The notes: a model not told the origin generated them from the letters alone. Positions 51,495 through 61,468 are shown, counted from the first letter of the stretch. The stretch is DNA of 64,000 nucleotides from Ornithinibacter aureus (GCF_009858245.1 NZ_VMSB01000001.1:2671623-2735622), one strand, 5' to 3'. Numbers and translations: made by a program.

Positions 51495-52856
51495 TTAGCG
51501 GACGGTCGCGGTGGCGACCGGGGTCTCGAGGTGGCGGGCGAGGTCGGGCGACTCGCGGTGCAGCATGTGGACGACCGTCCAGTGCATCCAGATGAAGCAG
51601 GCGGCGGTCAGCAGGAACAGGACGAAGAACGTCGAGCTCGGGAAGCCTGACCAGACCTTGGTGTAGGCGAACAGCGGCGGCAGGAAGAATCCGCCGAGCC
51701 CGCCGAACATCCCGACGAGGCCGCCGACGGAGCCGACGTTGTCGGGGAAGTACTCGGGGATGTGCTTGTAGACGGCGGCCTTGCCGACGCCCATGGCGCA
51801 GCCGAGGAGGAAGACCAGCAGGGCGAACGGGACGATGCCGATGGCATAGGCCAGGTGCTCGCTCTGGGTGCCGTCGGCCTGGTCGATGACGAGGTGGCCG
51901 TTGGGCATCATGAGAATGCCGGTCGTCGCCAGCATCACCCCGAAGGTCCAGTACATGACGCGGCGGGCACCGTACTTGTCGGAGAACCAGCCACCGACCG
52001 GGCGCAGCAGGGATGCCGGGAAGATGAACGTCGCGGTGAGCAAAGCGGCGACCTGGAGCTCGACACCGAAGTTGTCGACGTAGTACTTCGGCAGCCAGGC
52101 CGACAGCGCGACGTAGGCCCCGAAGACTGCCGCGTAGTAGAGGCTGAAGCGCCACACGCGCACGTGCTTGAGCGGGGCGAGCATCTCGCCCAGCGGCTTG
52201 CCTGCGCCGTTCATCTTGTCGTGCCGGGGGACGATGAGGAACGTCAGGATGGCGACCACGACCAGCGCGACGGTGTAGAACGCGGGGAAGATCCGCCAGC
52301 CACCGGGGAAGATGCCGAGGTACATCGCGCCGGCGGTGCTCGCGATGATCGTCGGCAGCAGCACGACGAGCAGCTTGGTCACCGAGGCGCCGACGTTGCC
52401 GGCGCCGAAGACGCCGAGGGCGAAGCCCTGCCGCTTCTTGGGCCACCAGGCGGCGTTCCACGCGATGCCGACGCTGAACAGGTTGCCCGCGAAGCCGACG
52501 AGGAAGGCCAGCACGAGCAGGGCGCCGTAGCCCGAGACCTGGGTGAGGAAGAAGCACGGGATGGCCGTGAGCAGGAGCATGGAGATGGTCACCACCCGGC
52601 CGCCGACCCGGTCGGTGAGCATGCCGGCAGGCAGGCGCCACAGTGACCCGTTGAGCACGGCGACGGCGGAGATCCACGCGAGCTCGGGGTCGCTCAGCCC
52701 CAGCTCCTTCTGGATCGGCACGCCGAGGATGCCGAACATCAGCCACACCGCGAACATCAGCGTGAAGGCGATCGTCGACATCGTGAGGACGCGCTTGGCG
52801 CCGCTCGACACCTCGGGATGGGCAGGTGCCGTGTCCGGCTCCGTGGTCAGGGTCAT
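51495..52856 (-). CDS. narK: Nitrate/nitrite MFS transporter, NarK1/NasA type (first of two)
   Basis: A 453-aa major facilitator protein with about 12 membrane segments. The start ATG 52854-52856 (MTLTTEPDTAPA) is preferred because GGAGG lies 8 nt upstream; ATG 52887-52889 has no ribosome-binding site. Signature segments are GFAGNLFSVGIAWNAAWWPK and FALGVFGAGNVGASVTKLLV (nitrate signature, GxGNxGxxxT), and PDNVGSVGGLVGMFGGLGGF in the second half. It resembles NarK1-type nitrate/proton symporters that initiate nitrate uptake. It is the first gene of the leftward narK pair, divergent from the regulator-narGHJI operon across about 220 bp. Confidence 0.8.
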   Translation of the reverse strand: MTLTTEPDTAPAHPEVSSGAKRVLTMSTIAFTLMFAVWLMFGILGVPIQKELGLSDPELAWISAVAVLNGSLWRLPAGMLTDRVGGRVVTISMLLLTAIPCFFLTQVSGYGALLVLAFLVGFAGNLFSVGIAWNAAWWPKKRQGFALGVFGAGNVGASVTKLLVVLLPTIIASTAGAMYLGIFPGGWRIFPAFYTVALVVVAILTFLIVPRHDKMNGAGKPLGEMLAPLKHVRVWRFSLYYAAVFGAYVALSAWLPKYYVDNFGVELQVAALLTATFIFPASLLRPVGGWFSDKYGARRVMYWTFGVMLATTGILMMPNGHLVIDQADGTQSEHLAYAIGIVPFALLVFLLGCAMGVGKAAVYKHIPEYFPDNVGSVGGLVGMFGGLGGFFLPPLFAYTKVWSGFPSSTFFVLFLLTAACFIWMHWTVVHMLHRESPDLARHLETPVATATVR

Positions 52857-53080
52857 GACCGTGGCCTCCATTTGGATGAGAGTAGTCATCTAAATATCTC
52901 GAATGGGACGGTACAGCCGCCGCTGACCAGCCTGCCAGTGAGGTCACCCTTATGTCTACGACGGATCGTCGTACACCGAAAAGTGCCCTTCTGTCAACGG
53001 GATCTGGTGACTTCACGCCCGCCACTCGAGTGTGGTTCGATAGGAGAAATCCTGTCCTCCAAACTGAGGAGCGACCCGCG
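52857..53080. promoter_or_regulatory. Divergent promoter region between narK and the regulator-narGHJI operon
   Basis: This 224-bp gap contains the only AT-rich patch of the locus (CATCTAAATATCTCGAATGG near 52887-52906), which is probably the promoter of the narK pair. Near 53041, AGGAGAAATCC-TGTCCT forms a short dyad close to the rightward start. GAGGAG at 53067-53072 precedes the TTG chosen for the regulator. No clear FNR box (TTGAT-N4-ATCAA) is visible. Confidence 0.35.
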
Positions 53081-53866
53081 TTGAGCGCCCCGACAGACGA
53101 CCTCGGCCCCGCCGCCGTGCTCGCCTCGCCCGTGCGCCGACGCCTCCTCGACGCCCTGTCCCACGCCACGGCGACTCGCCACGACCCGACCGACCCCGTG
53201 GGCCTGACTGCGGCAGACCTTGCGGAGCACGTCGGGCTCCACGTGACGACGGTGCGCTTCCACCTCGACCAGCTGGTCGCCGCCGGTCTCGTCGAGGCCA
53301 GCTTCCACCGCAGCGGCAGTGCGGGCCGCCCGCGCAAGCTCTACGCGCCGGTCCAGGGCTCGCTCGCCGAGGTCGACGTCGCGGGGGAGGCCGACGCGCT
53401 GCGCCTGCTCAGCGGCCTGCTCGCGGGGGTGCTCGCCGACAGCAGCGGCGGTGTCGCCCCGACGCCGCTGGAGACCGGCCGCCGGTGGGCACTCGAGCAC
53501 GTCCAGGCCGACCCGGCAGCCAGGCCCGCGAGCACGCCGGGTCAGTGGCTGAGCAAGGTCGGCCGGATGCTCGACGTCCTGCACGAGTGGGGCTACACCC
53601 CGGAGATGTCGACCTCCGACGGCGGGCGCACCGCCCGCCTCGTCCTCAAGGACTGCCCGTTCCTGGCCCTGGCCGTCGACAACCCCGCCGTGGTGTGCGG
53701 CATCCACCGCGGCCTGATCACCGGCTCGATGGAGCAGTTCGGCGAGCCGGACACCGAGATCGGCCTCGAACCCTTCGTCGGCCCCACCACGTGTGTCGCG
53801 CACGTGAGCACCCGAACCCCCTTCCGTGACAAGACCTCCGCCACGGCAACCAAGGAGACCGCATGA
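53081..53866 (+). CDS. HTH regulator with cysteine metal/Fe-S signature, coupled to narG
   Basis: A 261-aa protein. Residues about 10-90 form an ArsR/DeoR-like winged helix (VLASPVRRRLLDALSHAT; LAEHVGLHVTTVRFHLDQLV; SGSAGRPRKLY wing). The C-terminal half has three conserved-looking cysteines: KDCPFLALA (Cys192), PAVVCGIHRGL (Cys206, His209) and PTTCVAHVS (Cys238). This spacing resembles SufR-type Fe-S regulators. I chose TTG 53081 for the GAGGAG 9 nt upstream; a start at 52952 adds an uncharacteristic 43 residues. The stop overlaps the narG start (ATGA), so the regulator is made with nitrate reductase. A plausible role is oxygen, nitrosative or Fe-S-status control of the nar genes; this is inference. 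Confidence 0.7.
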   Translation: MSAPTDDLGPAAVLASPVRRRLLDALSHATATRHDPTDPVGLTAADLAEHVGLHVTTVRFHLDQLVAAGLVEASFHRSGSAGRPRKLYAPVQGSLAEVDVAGEADALRLLSGLLAGVLADSSGGVAPTPLETGRRWALEHVQADPAARPASTPGQWLSKVGRMLDVLHEWGYTPEMSTSDGGRTARLVLKDCPFLALAVDNPAVVCGIHRGLITGSMEQFGEPDTEIGLEPFVGPTTCVAHVSTRTPFRDKTSATATKETA

Positions 53867-56800
53867 CCACCAGCCCCGCCCTCGACGGGCCGCTGACCAC
53901 TGCCCTCGTCGGCACCCGCCGGTTCTTCACCCGCTCGCAGGTGTCCGACGACAAGCGGTCCATCCACACCGAGGGTGGCCGCTCCGGCGACGCGTTCTAC
54001 CGCGACCGCTGGAGCCACGACAAGGTCGTGCGCAGCACCCACGGGGTGAACTGCACCGGCTCCTGCTCGTGGAAGGTCTACGTCAAGGACGGGATCATCA
54101 CCTGGGAGGCGCAGCAGACCGACTACCCCTCCACCGGTGCCGACCGGCCCGAGTACGAGCCACGCGGCTGCCCCCGCGGGGCGGCCTTCAGCTGGTACAC
54201 CTACTCCCCGACGCGGGTGCGCTACCCCTACGTGCGCGGGGTGCTGCTCGAGATGTTCCGTGAGGCCAAGGCGGCCCTGGGGGGCGACCCCGTGCTCGCC
54301 TGGGCGTCCATCGTCCAGGACCCCGACAAGGCCCGGCGCTACAAGTCCGCCCGCGGCAAGGGCGGCCTGGTGCGTTCGAGCTGGGACGAGGTCGTCGAGA
54401 TCATCGCCGCCGCGCACGTCTACACCGTCAAGCGCTGGGGCCCGGACCGCATCGCCGGCTTCTCGCCGATCCCCGCGATGTCGCCGGTCTCCTACGCCTC
54501 GGGCGCCCGCTTCCTCGAGCTCGTCGGCGCCCCGATGCTCTCGTTCTACGACTGGTACGCCGACCTGCCGAACGCGTCGCCGCAGATGTTCGGCGACCAG
54601 ACCGACGTCCCCGAGTCCGGCGACTGGTGGGATGCCGGCTACCTCATCATGTGGGGCTCGAACGTCCCGATGACCCGCACCCCCGACGCGCACTGGATGA
54701 CCGAGGCGCGCTACCGCGGCCAGAAGGTCGTCGCCGTCTCGCCCGACTACGCCGAGAACGTCAAGTTCGCCGACGAGTGGGTCGCCGCGGCCCCGGGCAC
54801 CGACGGCGCGCTCGCGATGGCGATGGGGCACGTCATCCTCAAGGAGTTCTTCGTCGACAGCCAGGTCGACTTCTTCACGCAGTACAACCAGCAGTACACC
54901 GACCTGCCCTTCCTCGTCGCCCTCGAGGATGCCGGGGACGTCGCCGACACTGCCGAGGGCGCCGACGGGCCGGCCTACCGGCCCGGCAAGTACCTCGTCG
55001 CCGGTGACCTCGACATCGCGCAGGCCGCCTCCGAGAACGCGATGTGGAAGCCGGCCGTGCTCGATGCGCGCACCGGTGACGTGGCCATCCCGAACGGCTC
55101 CATCGGCTTCCGCTACGGAGACGAGGGCTGGGGCAAGTGGAACCTCGACCTCGAGGACATCGACCCCGTCCTGACGCTGCACGGCCTCGACGCCGGTGGC
55201 ACGGCATCCGAGACGGCCCGGGTCGTGATGCCGAGGTTCGACGCGTACGACGGCAAGGTCGCGCACGTGATGCGCGGGGTGCCGGTGCGCCGCATCGGTG
55301 GGCGCCTGGTGACCACCGTGCTCGACCTCATGCTCGCCCAGTACGGCGTGGCCCGCCCCGGGATGCCGGGCACCTGGCCGGCCGACTACGAGGACCCCTC
55401 CACCCCGGCGACGCCGGCGTGGCAGGAGGAGATCACCAACGTGCCCGCCGAGCAGGTCGTGCGGCTGGCGCGTGAGTGGGCGCAGAACGCCATCGACACC
55501 GGCGGTCGCGGGATGATCCTCATGGGGGCCGGCACCAACCACTGGTTCCACTCCGACCAGATCTACCGGGCGATGCTCGTGCTCACGACGATCACGGGGT
55601 GCTAGGGGCGCAACGGTGGTGGCTGGGCGCACTACGTCGGCCAGGAGAAGATCCGCCCGATCATGGGCTTCCAGCACATGGCGTTCGCGCTGGACTGGCA
55701 GCGCCCGCCGCGGCACATGAACCAGACGGCGTACTGGTACGTCAACACCAGCCAGTATCGCTACGACACCTTCACCGCCGACGACGTGGATGCCGGCACC
55801 GGCGTCTTCGCGGGCAAGGGCGTCATGGACCTGCTCGCCCAGTCGGTGCGCCTGGGCTGGACCCCGAGCTACCCGACCTTCAACCGCAGCAGCCTCGCGC
55901 TGGCGGACGAGGCGGATGCCGCGGGGCTGGCTCCCGCGGACTACGTCGTCGACCAGCTGAAGTCCGGTGCCCTGAAGTTCGCCGTCGAGGACCCGGAGGC
56001 GGAGGAGAACCACCCCCGCATCCTCAGCCTGTGGCGGGCCAACCTGCTGGGGTCCAGCGCCAAGGGCAACGAGTACTTCCTCAAGCACCTGCTCGGCACC
56101 GACAACGCCGTCACCGCCGAGCAGGCCCCGCCGGACAAGCGCCCCACCGGGATCGAGTGGCCCGAGCACGTGCCCGAGGGCAAGCTCGACCTGCTCATGA
56201 CCATCGACTTCCGGATGACGAGCTCGACGCTGTTCTCCGACGTCGTCCTGCCGGCAGCCACCTGGTACGAGAAGCACGACCTGAACACCACCGACATGCA
56301 CCCCTTCGTGCACTCCTTCAACCCGGCGATCTCCCCGCCGTGGCAGTCCAAGACCGACTGGGAGGCGTGGAAGGACGTCGCGAAGAAGTTCTCCGAGCTC
56401 GCCGTCGACCACCTGGGCACCCGGCGCGACGTCATCGCCAAGCCGCTGTGGCACGACACCCCCGAGGCGATGGCCACGGTGCACGGTGTCGTCAAGGACT
56501 GGCGCCTCGGCGAGTGCGAACCCGTGCCGGGCAAGACCCTGCCGGTGCTCGCCGTCGCCGAGCGTGACTACACGGCCATCTACGACAAGATGACGTCGAT
56601 CGGCCCGCTCATGGAGAAGGTCGGCATGCTCACCAAGGGTGTGCCCTACGACGTCAAGCGCGAGGTCGACATCCTGCGCCACCGCAACGGGGTCGCCCAC
56701 GGCGGCGCCGGCAACGGCCAGCCCCGCCTCGACACCGACATCCACATGGCCGACGCGATCCTGCACCTGTCGGGCACGACGAACGGTCACCTCGCCACCC

Positions 56801-57600
56801 ACGGGTTCAAGAACGTGGAGAAGCGCACCGGCACCCAGCTGCACGACCTCGCGGCCGAGCACGAGGGCAAGCAGATCACCTTCGCCGACACCCAGGTCGC
56901 CCCGGTGCCGGTCATCACCTCCCCGGAGTGGTCCGGCTCGGAGAGCGGCGGCCGCCGGTACTCCCCGTTCACGATCAACATCGAACGCAAGAAGCCGTTC
57001 CACACCCTCACCGGGCGCCAGCAGTTCTACCTCGACCACGACTGGATCCTCGGCATGGGGGAGGCGTTGCCGGTGTACCGGCCGCCGCTGAACATGACCG
57101 AGCTCTTCGGTGAGGCCGCGCTCGGCGAGCAGAACGCCCTCGGTGTCTCGGTGCGCTACCTGACCCCGCACAACAAGTGGTCGATCCACAGCGAGTACCA
57201 GGACAACCTGTTCATGCTCAGCCTCTCGCGCGGCGGGCAGACGATCTGGCTCTCCGACGTTGACGCCGAGAAGATCGGGGTCGCCGACAACGACTGGATC
57301 GAGGCGGTCAACCGCAACGGTGTCGTCGCGGCCCGCGCGATCGTCTCTCACCGGATGCCGGAGGGCACCGTCTACATGCACCACGCCCAGGACCGGCTCA
57401 TCGACGTCCCCCTCACCGAGACCAACGGAAGGCGCGGCGGCATCCACAACTCCCTCACCCGGATCATGATGAAACCGAGCCACATGATCGGCGGCTACGC
57501 CCAGTTCGCCTACTTCTTCAACTACATCGGGCCCACCGGAAACAACCGCGACGAAGTGACGATGATCCGTCGCCGCGCCAACCAGAACGTGGAGTACTGA
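53863..57600 (+). pseudogene. narG: Respiratory nitrate reductase alpha subunit NarG, interrupted by one in-frame amber codon
   Basis: The frame is open for 1245 codons, normal for NarG, apart from TAG at 55603-55605 (codon 581). Before it comes the N-terminal Fe-S motif HGVNCTGSCSWKVY, then PRGCPRGAAFSWY, and the Mo-ligand region YDWYADLPNASPQMFGDQTD. After LTTITGC the stop replaces the glutamine of the conserved TGCQGRNGGGWAHYVGQEK, and the same frame runs on to the normal end (RRRANQNVEY). A single C-to-T change (CAG to TAG) explains it. The product would be a truncated, inactive alpha subunit unless the codon is suppressed or the base is an error. narG begins on the regulator stop, and narH follows after one base. 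Nothing else in the gene looks decayed. Confidence 0.85.
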
Positions 57601-57601
57601 C

Positions 57602-59275
57602 ATGCGCGTCATGGCCCAGATGGCGATGGTCATGAACCTCGACAAGTGCATCGGGTGTCACACCTGTTCGGTCACGTGCAAGCAGGCGTGGACCAACCGG
57701 GCCGGCACCGAGTACGTGTGGTTCAACAACGTCGAGACCCGGCCCGGCCTGGGCTACCCGCGCGGCTACGAGGACCAGGAGGAGTGGCGCGGCGGCTGGG
57801 TGATGAAGAACGGCCGCCTCCAGCTGCGGGCCGGCGGTCGGCTCAAGAAGCTGCTGACGATCTTCAGCAACCCCAAGATGCCCTCGATCAGCGACTACTA
57901 CGAGCCGTGGACCTACGACTACGAGACGCTGCTCAACGCCCCCGCGCAGAAGAACTTCCCCGTCGCCCGGCCGTACTCGCTCATCTCGGGCAAGCCGGTC
58001 AACGTGTCGTGGAGCGCCAACTGGGACGACGACCTCGGCGGCTCGCGCGAGCACGCGGCCAAGGACGTCATGCTCAAGGGCATCGAGGACAAGGTGAAGT
58101 TCGAGTTCGAACAGACCTTCATGTTCTACCTGCCGCGCATCTGCGAACACTGCCTCAACCCCTCGTGCGCGGCGTCGTGCCCCAGCGGCGCGATCTACAA
58201 GCGCGAGGAGGACGGCATCGTCCTGGTCGACCAGGACCGCTGCCGCGGCTGGCGGATGTGCATCACCGGCTGCCCGTACAAGAAGGTCTACTTCAACCAC
58301 AAGACCGGCAAGGCCGAGAAGTGCACCTTCTGCTACCCGCGCATCGAGGTCGGCATCCCCACCGTGTGCTCCGAGACCTGCGTGGGCCGGCTGCGCTACA
58401 TCGGGCTCGTCCTCTACGACGCCGACAAGGTGCTCGAGGCGGCCACCACCGAGGACGACACCGACCTCTACGAGTCTCAGCTGGGCGTGTTCCTGGACCC
58501 CGAGGACCCGGAGGTCCGGCGCGAGGCCGAGGCGGCCGGCATCCCCGGTGACTGGATCGAAGCAGCCCGCCGCAGCCCGGTGAAGAAGCTGATCATGGAC
58601 TACAAGGTCGCGCTGCCGCTGCACCCGGAGTACCGCACGATGCCGATGGTCTGGTACATCCCGCCGCTGTCGCCGGTCGTCGACGTCATCAAGGACACCG
58701 GCTACGACGCCGAGGACGTCGACAACCTCTTCGGGGCCATCGACACCCTGCGCATCCCCGTGGAGTACTTGGCGAACCTGTTCACCGCCGGTGACGTCGC
58801 CCCCGTCAACACCGTGCTCAAGAAGCTCGCGGCGATGCGGTCGTACATGCGCGACATCAACCTCGGGCGCGACCCCCGCGACGAGATCCCCGCCGCGGTC
58901 GGGATGGAGGGCGAGGACATGTACGAGATGTTCCGCCTGCTCGCCCTGGCACGGTACGAGGAGCGCTACGTCATCCCGACCGCGCACGCCGAGCAGGCGC
59001 ACTCGCTCGAGGAGATCGCGACCGACTGCGCGGTGTCGCAGTACGGCGGCGGGCAGGAGATCTTCGGCGAGGGCTCCGGTGGTGCACCGACTCCCGTCGC
59101 GGCCGAGAACCTGCGGGTGCGACGCGAGGCCCTGGACGCCGACAGCGTCGACGCCCTGCCGGCCGACAACCCGCTGCGCGGGCGGGTCAACCTGCTCAAC
59201 TGGGACGGGCGGGGGATGCCGGACGGCATCTTCCCGGGTGGCGGCTCCGGTTCGGGTGAACGGGCCGACCGATGA
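57602..59275 (+). CDS. narH: Respiratory nitrate reductase beta subunit NarH
   Basis: A 557-aa iron-sulfur electron-transfer subunit linking NarI haems to NarG. The four cysteine clusters are intact: CIGCHTCSVTCKQAW (16-30), CEHCLNPSCAASCPSG, CRGWRMCITGCPYKK (with the Trp that makes one centre [3Fe-4S]) and CTFCYPRIE...C. The C-terminal Nitr_red_bet region is present (YSLISGKPVNVS earlier; YEERYVIPTAHAEQAHSLEE later). It starts one base after the narG stop and its stop overlaps narJ by 4 bp. With narG truncated, this subunit would have no partner. It shows no decay of its own, which argues that the narG amber codon is recent or an error. Confidence 0.95.
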   Translation: MRVMAQMAMVMNLDKCIGCHTCSVTCKQAWTNRAGTEYVWFNNVETRPGLGYPRGYEDQEEWRGGWVMKNGRLQLRAGGRLKKLLTIFSNPKMPSISDYYEPWTYDYETLLNAPAQKNFPVARPYSLISGKPVNVSWSANWDDDLGGSREHAAKDVMLKGIEDKVKFEFEQTFMFYLPRICEHCLNPSCAASCPSGAIYKREEDGIVLVDQDRCRGWRMCITGCPYKKVYFNHKTGKAEKCTFCYPRIEVGIPTVCSETCVGRLRYIGLVLYDADKVLEAATTEDDTDLYESQLGVFLDPEDPEVRREAEAAGIPGDWIEAARRSPVKKLIMDYKVALPLHPEYRTMPMVWYIPPLSPVVDVIKDTGYDAEDVDNLFGAIDTLRIPVEYLANLFTAGDVAPVNTVLKKLAAMRSYMRDINLGRDPRDEIPAAVGMEGEDMYEMFRLLALARYEERYVIPTAHAEQAHSLEEIATDCAVSQYGGGQEIFGEGSGGAPTPVAAENLRVRREALDADSVDALPADNPLRGRVNLLNWDGRGMPDGIFPGGGSGSGERADR

Positions 59276-59991
59276 AGTGGCGGCGGCACCGCGACGCACG
59301 CCCCGGCATCCGGGAGAAGGACCTCGTCGACACCTGGCAGGTGGTCTCGCTGCTGCTCGACTACCCCGACGACGTGCTGCTGGGGCGGGTGCCGATGCTG
59401 CGCGGCGTGGTCGAGGGCTTGCCCGACGCCCAGCGGATGCCGTTGCTCGAGTTCCTCGACCACCTCACCTCCGCGCGGCTCGGCGCCCTGCAGCGCGAGT
59501 ACGTCGACACGTTCGACGTCACCCGCAAGTGCTCGCTGCACCTGACGTACTTCACCTCGGGTGACACGCGACGGCGCGGGGTGGCCCTCGTGGAGTTCAA
59601 GCAGGCCTACCGCCGGGCCGGTCTGGAGTTCGACAGCGAGGTCGAGCTGCCCGACCACCTGTGCGTCGTGCTCGAGTTCGGCGCGATGCAGGACTGGGCC
59701 ACCGCGTGGCACCTGCTGACCCGCCACCGGGTGGGGGTGGAGGTGCTGCGGGCCGGGTTGGCCCAGCGCGACTCGCGCTGGCTGCCCGTGCTCGAGGCGC
59801 TGCGCTCGACGCTGCCGCCGCTGGAGGGCAGCGACACCGAGGCCCTGTTGCGGCTCGTCGAGCAGGGCCCACCCCAGGAGGAGGTCGGGCTCGAGCCGTA
59901 CGCCATCGACCCCCGACTCAACCCCCGACCCGAACCCGCCGACACCACAGCGATGCTCGGCACGACCATCCCGGTAGGAGCCCCCCGATGA
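59272..59991 (+). CDS. narJ: Nitrate reductase assembly chaperone NarJ
   Basis: A 239-aa TorD/NarJ-family chaperone that holds NarG for cofactor insertion before membrane docking. The all-helical core is recognisable: VVSLLLDYPDDVLLGRVPML, LGALQREYVDTFDVTRKCSL, HLTYFTSGDTRRRGVALVEF and ELPDHLCVVLEFGA. YVDTFDxxRxxSLHLTYxxxGDxRxRG is the hallmark of NarJ. The proline-rich C-terminal tail is variable in the family. The start overlaps narH and the stop overlaps narI (ATGA), so the subunits and chaperone are made in step. Confidence 0.9.
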   Translation: MKWRRHRDARPGIREKDLVDTWQVVSLLLDYPDDVLLGRVPMLRGVVEGLPDAQRMPLLEFLDHLTSARLGALQREYVDTFDVTRKCSLHLTYFTSGDTRRRGVALVEFKQAYRRAGLEFDSEVELPDHLCVVLEFGAMQDWATAWHLLTRHRVGVEVLRAGLAQRDSRWLPVLEALRSTLPPLEGSDTEALLRLVEQGPPQEEVGLEPYAIDPRLNPRPEPADTTAMLGTTIPVGAPR

Positions 59992-60737
59992 CCACGTTCT
60001 TGTGGGTGATCGTCCCGTACGTGTGCCTGGCCGTGTTCGTCGTCGGGCACTTCTGGCGCTACCGCTACGACAAGTTCGGCTGGACCACGCGCTCCAGCCA
60101 GCTCTACGAGGACAAGCTGCTGCGCATCGGCAGCCCGCTGTTCCACTTCGGCATGCTCGGCGTCGTCATGGGCCACGTGATCGGCCTGATCATCCCGCAG
60201 GTGTGGACCAACGCGTTGGGGCTGAGCCCGCACGCGTACCACGTCATCGCGCTGGCCGGTGGCATCCCCGCGGGGATCGCGGCCCTGGCCGGTCTGGCGA
60301 TCCTGGTCTACCGGCGGCGCACCACCGGCCCCGTGTTCAGCGCCACGACCACCAACGACAAGGCCATGTACGCCGTGCTCGGCACCGTCATGGCCCTGGG
60401 CATGTGGAACACGGTGGCCGGCAGCCTCCTGCAGTTCGGCGGTGAGTACAACTACCGCGAGGGCGTCTCGGTGTGGTTCCGCAGCATCTTCGCGTTCCAG
60501 CCGCAGCCCGAGCTCATGGCAGCGGCACCACTGGGCTTCCAGCTGCACGCCCTGCTCGCGTTCATCCTGTTCGCGATGTGGCCGTTCACCCGGCTGGTCC
60601 ACGTCTTCTCGGCGCCGCTTGGGTACCTCACCCGGCCCTACCTGGTCTACCGCTCCAAGGACCAGCGGCCGGGTCGCGGCTCGGGCAACCGCGCACCCAA
60701 GCGAGGGTGGGAGAAGTCCGAGCTCACCAAGAAGTGA
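59988..60737 (+). CDS. narI: Nitrate reductase gamma subunit NarI (cytochrome b)
   Basis: A 249-aa membrane diheme cytochrome b that oxidises menaquinol and passes electrons to NarH. Five hydrophobic segments begin with FLWVIVPYVCLAVFVVGHFW. Histidines suited to haem binding occur in VGHFWRYRYDKFGW, LFHFGMLGVVMGHVIG (His pair), HAYHVIALAGG, LGFQLHALLAFILF and FTRLVHVFSAPLGY. The length is slightly longer than usual owing to a basic tail (GSGNRAPKRGWEKSELTKK). The start is ATGA-coupled to narJ. A DUF6457 gene follows after 37 bp. Confidence 0.9.
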   Translation: MTTFLWVIVPYVCLAVFVVGHFWRYRYDKFGWTTRSSQLYEDKLLRIGSPLFHFGMLGVVMGHVIGLIIPQVWTNALGLSPHAYHVIALAGGIPAGIAALAGLAILVYRRRTTGPVFSATTTNDKAMYAVLGTVMALGMWNTVAGSLLQFGGEYNYREGVSVWFRSIFAFQPQPELMAAAPLGFQLHALLAFILFAMWPFTRLVHVFSAPLGYLTRPYLVYRSKDQRPGRGSGNRAPKRGWEKSELTKK

Positions 60738-60774
60738 CTGAACAGCTCGCCCTCGCCGATCTTCGGAGGACCGG

Positions 60775-61047
60775 ATGACCGACCTCGCCGCCGCCGAGCA
60801 GCAGTGGCACGCCTGGATCGTCGACGCCTGCACCGCGCTCGACGTCGACCCGGATGCCGTCGACGTGCCCGGCATCCACGCCCTCACCAAGGACATCGCG
60901 CACGGTTTCGCGCGGCCCATGGCACCCGTCGGGTCCTACATCCTCGGGCTCGCGGTGGGCGCCCGGGCCGCCCGCGGTGAGGTGGTCGACCCGGCCGCGC
61001 TCAGTGAGGCGCTGCGCTCGACCTTCCCTGCCACGTCGCGCGCCTGA
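60775..61047 (+). CDS. DUF6457 protein, likely molybdenum-cofactor associated
   Basis: A 90-aa protein starting MTDLAAAEQQWHAWIVDACT, with AVDVPGIHALTKDIAHGFAR and VGSYILGLAVGARAARGE. In actinobacteria this domain is often fused to, or adjacent to, MobA-type guanylyltransferases, so a role in molybdenum cofactor handling is likely but unproven. It lies 37 bp after narI and is probably the last gene of the nar transcript; mobA itself is at 49511-50065. The sequence is helical with no cysteines apart from one near residue 19. Confidence 0.7.
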   Translation: MTDLAAAEQQWHAWIVDACTALDVDPDAVDVPGIHALTKDIAHGFARPMAPVGSYILGLAVGARAARGEVVDPAALSEALRSTFPATSRA

Positions 61048-61130
61048 TCCGGCACCGCGACCTCCCGACCGCGATCTCCCGACCTTCCTGGCCCTGATCC
61101 ATCCGGCTCGACCCCACCGAAGGACACTCA

Positions 61131-61459
61131 TGGACAGCATCTCCCTCACCGACCTCGCCGACGAGCTGCTCCACTCGGCTCGAGAGGGCAGCAGCGGGCG
61201 GGCGGCGCGCACCATCCACGGTGGTCACGACCGGGTGCTGCGCGAGACCGTCATCGCGATCCTGGCCGAGCACGGGCTGGCCGAGCACGAGAGCCCCGGC
61301 GAGGCGACCCTGCAGGTGCTGCGGGGTCGCGTGCGGCTCGACTCCGAGCCGGACAGCTGGGAGGGATCGGCGGGGGACCACACCATCATCCCGGGGCGCC
61401 GGCACGCCCTGACCGCCCTCGAGGACTGCGCCGTGCTCCTCACCGTCGTCAAGCCGTAG
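61131..61459 (+). CDS. Cupin-domain protein
   Basis: A 109-aa single-domain protein. The beta-barrel pattern is seen in GEATLQVLRGRVRLDSEPDS, then a GDHTIIPGRRHALTALED segment with the usual cupin Gly-Asp and proline, and the last strand AVLLTVVKP. An N-terminal helical extension carries TIHGGHDRVLRETVIAILAE. Only some metal-ligand histidines are present (His in PGRRHALTAL), so metal binding is uncertain. The start ATG 61131 has AAGGA about 8 nt upstream. It may be co-transcribed with the nar operon (83 bp after the DUF6457 gene) or independent; the function is unknown. Confidence 0.7.
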
Positions 61460-61468
61460 CCAACCACC

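Noticed and set aside
55603-55605. Recoding of narG TAG as pyrrolysine or a programmed special amino acid
   Set aside because: The family has glutamine at this site, no pyl genes are visible, and a single CAG-to-TAG change or base error is the simpler explanation. Read-through is left open as a finding.
53593-57651. A 1352-residue minus-strand frame opposite narG
   Set aside because: It is uninterrupted only because of codon bias in narG, and it has no recognisable domain. It also does not explain the amber codon at 55603.
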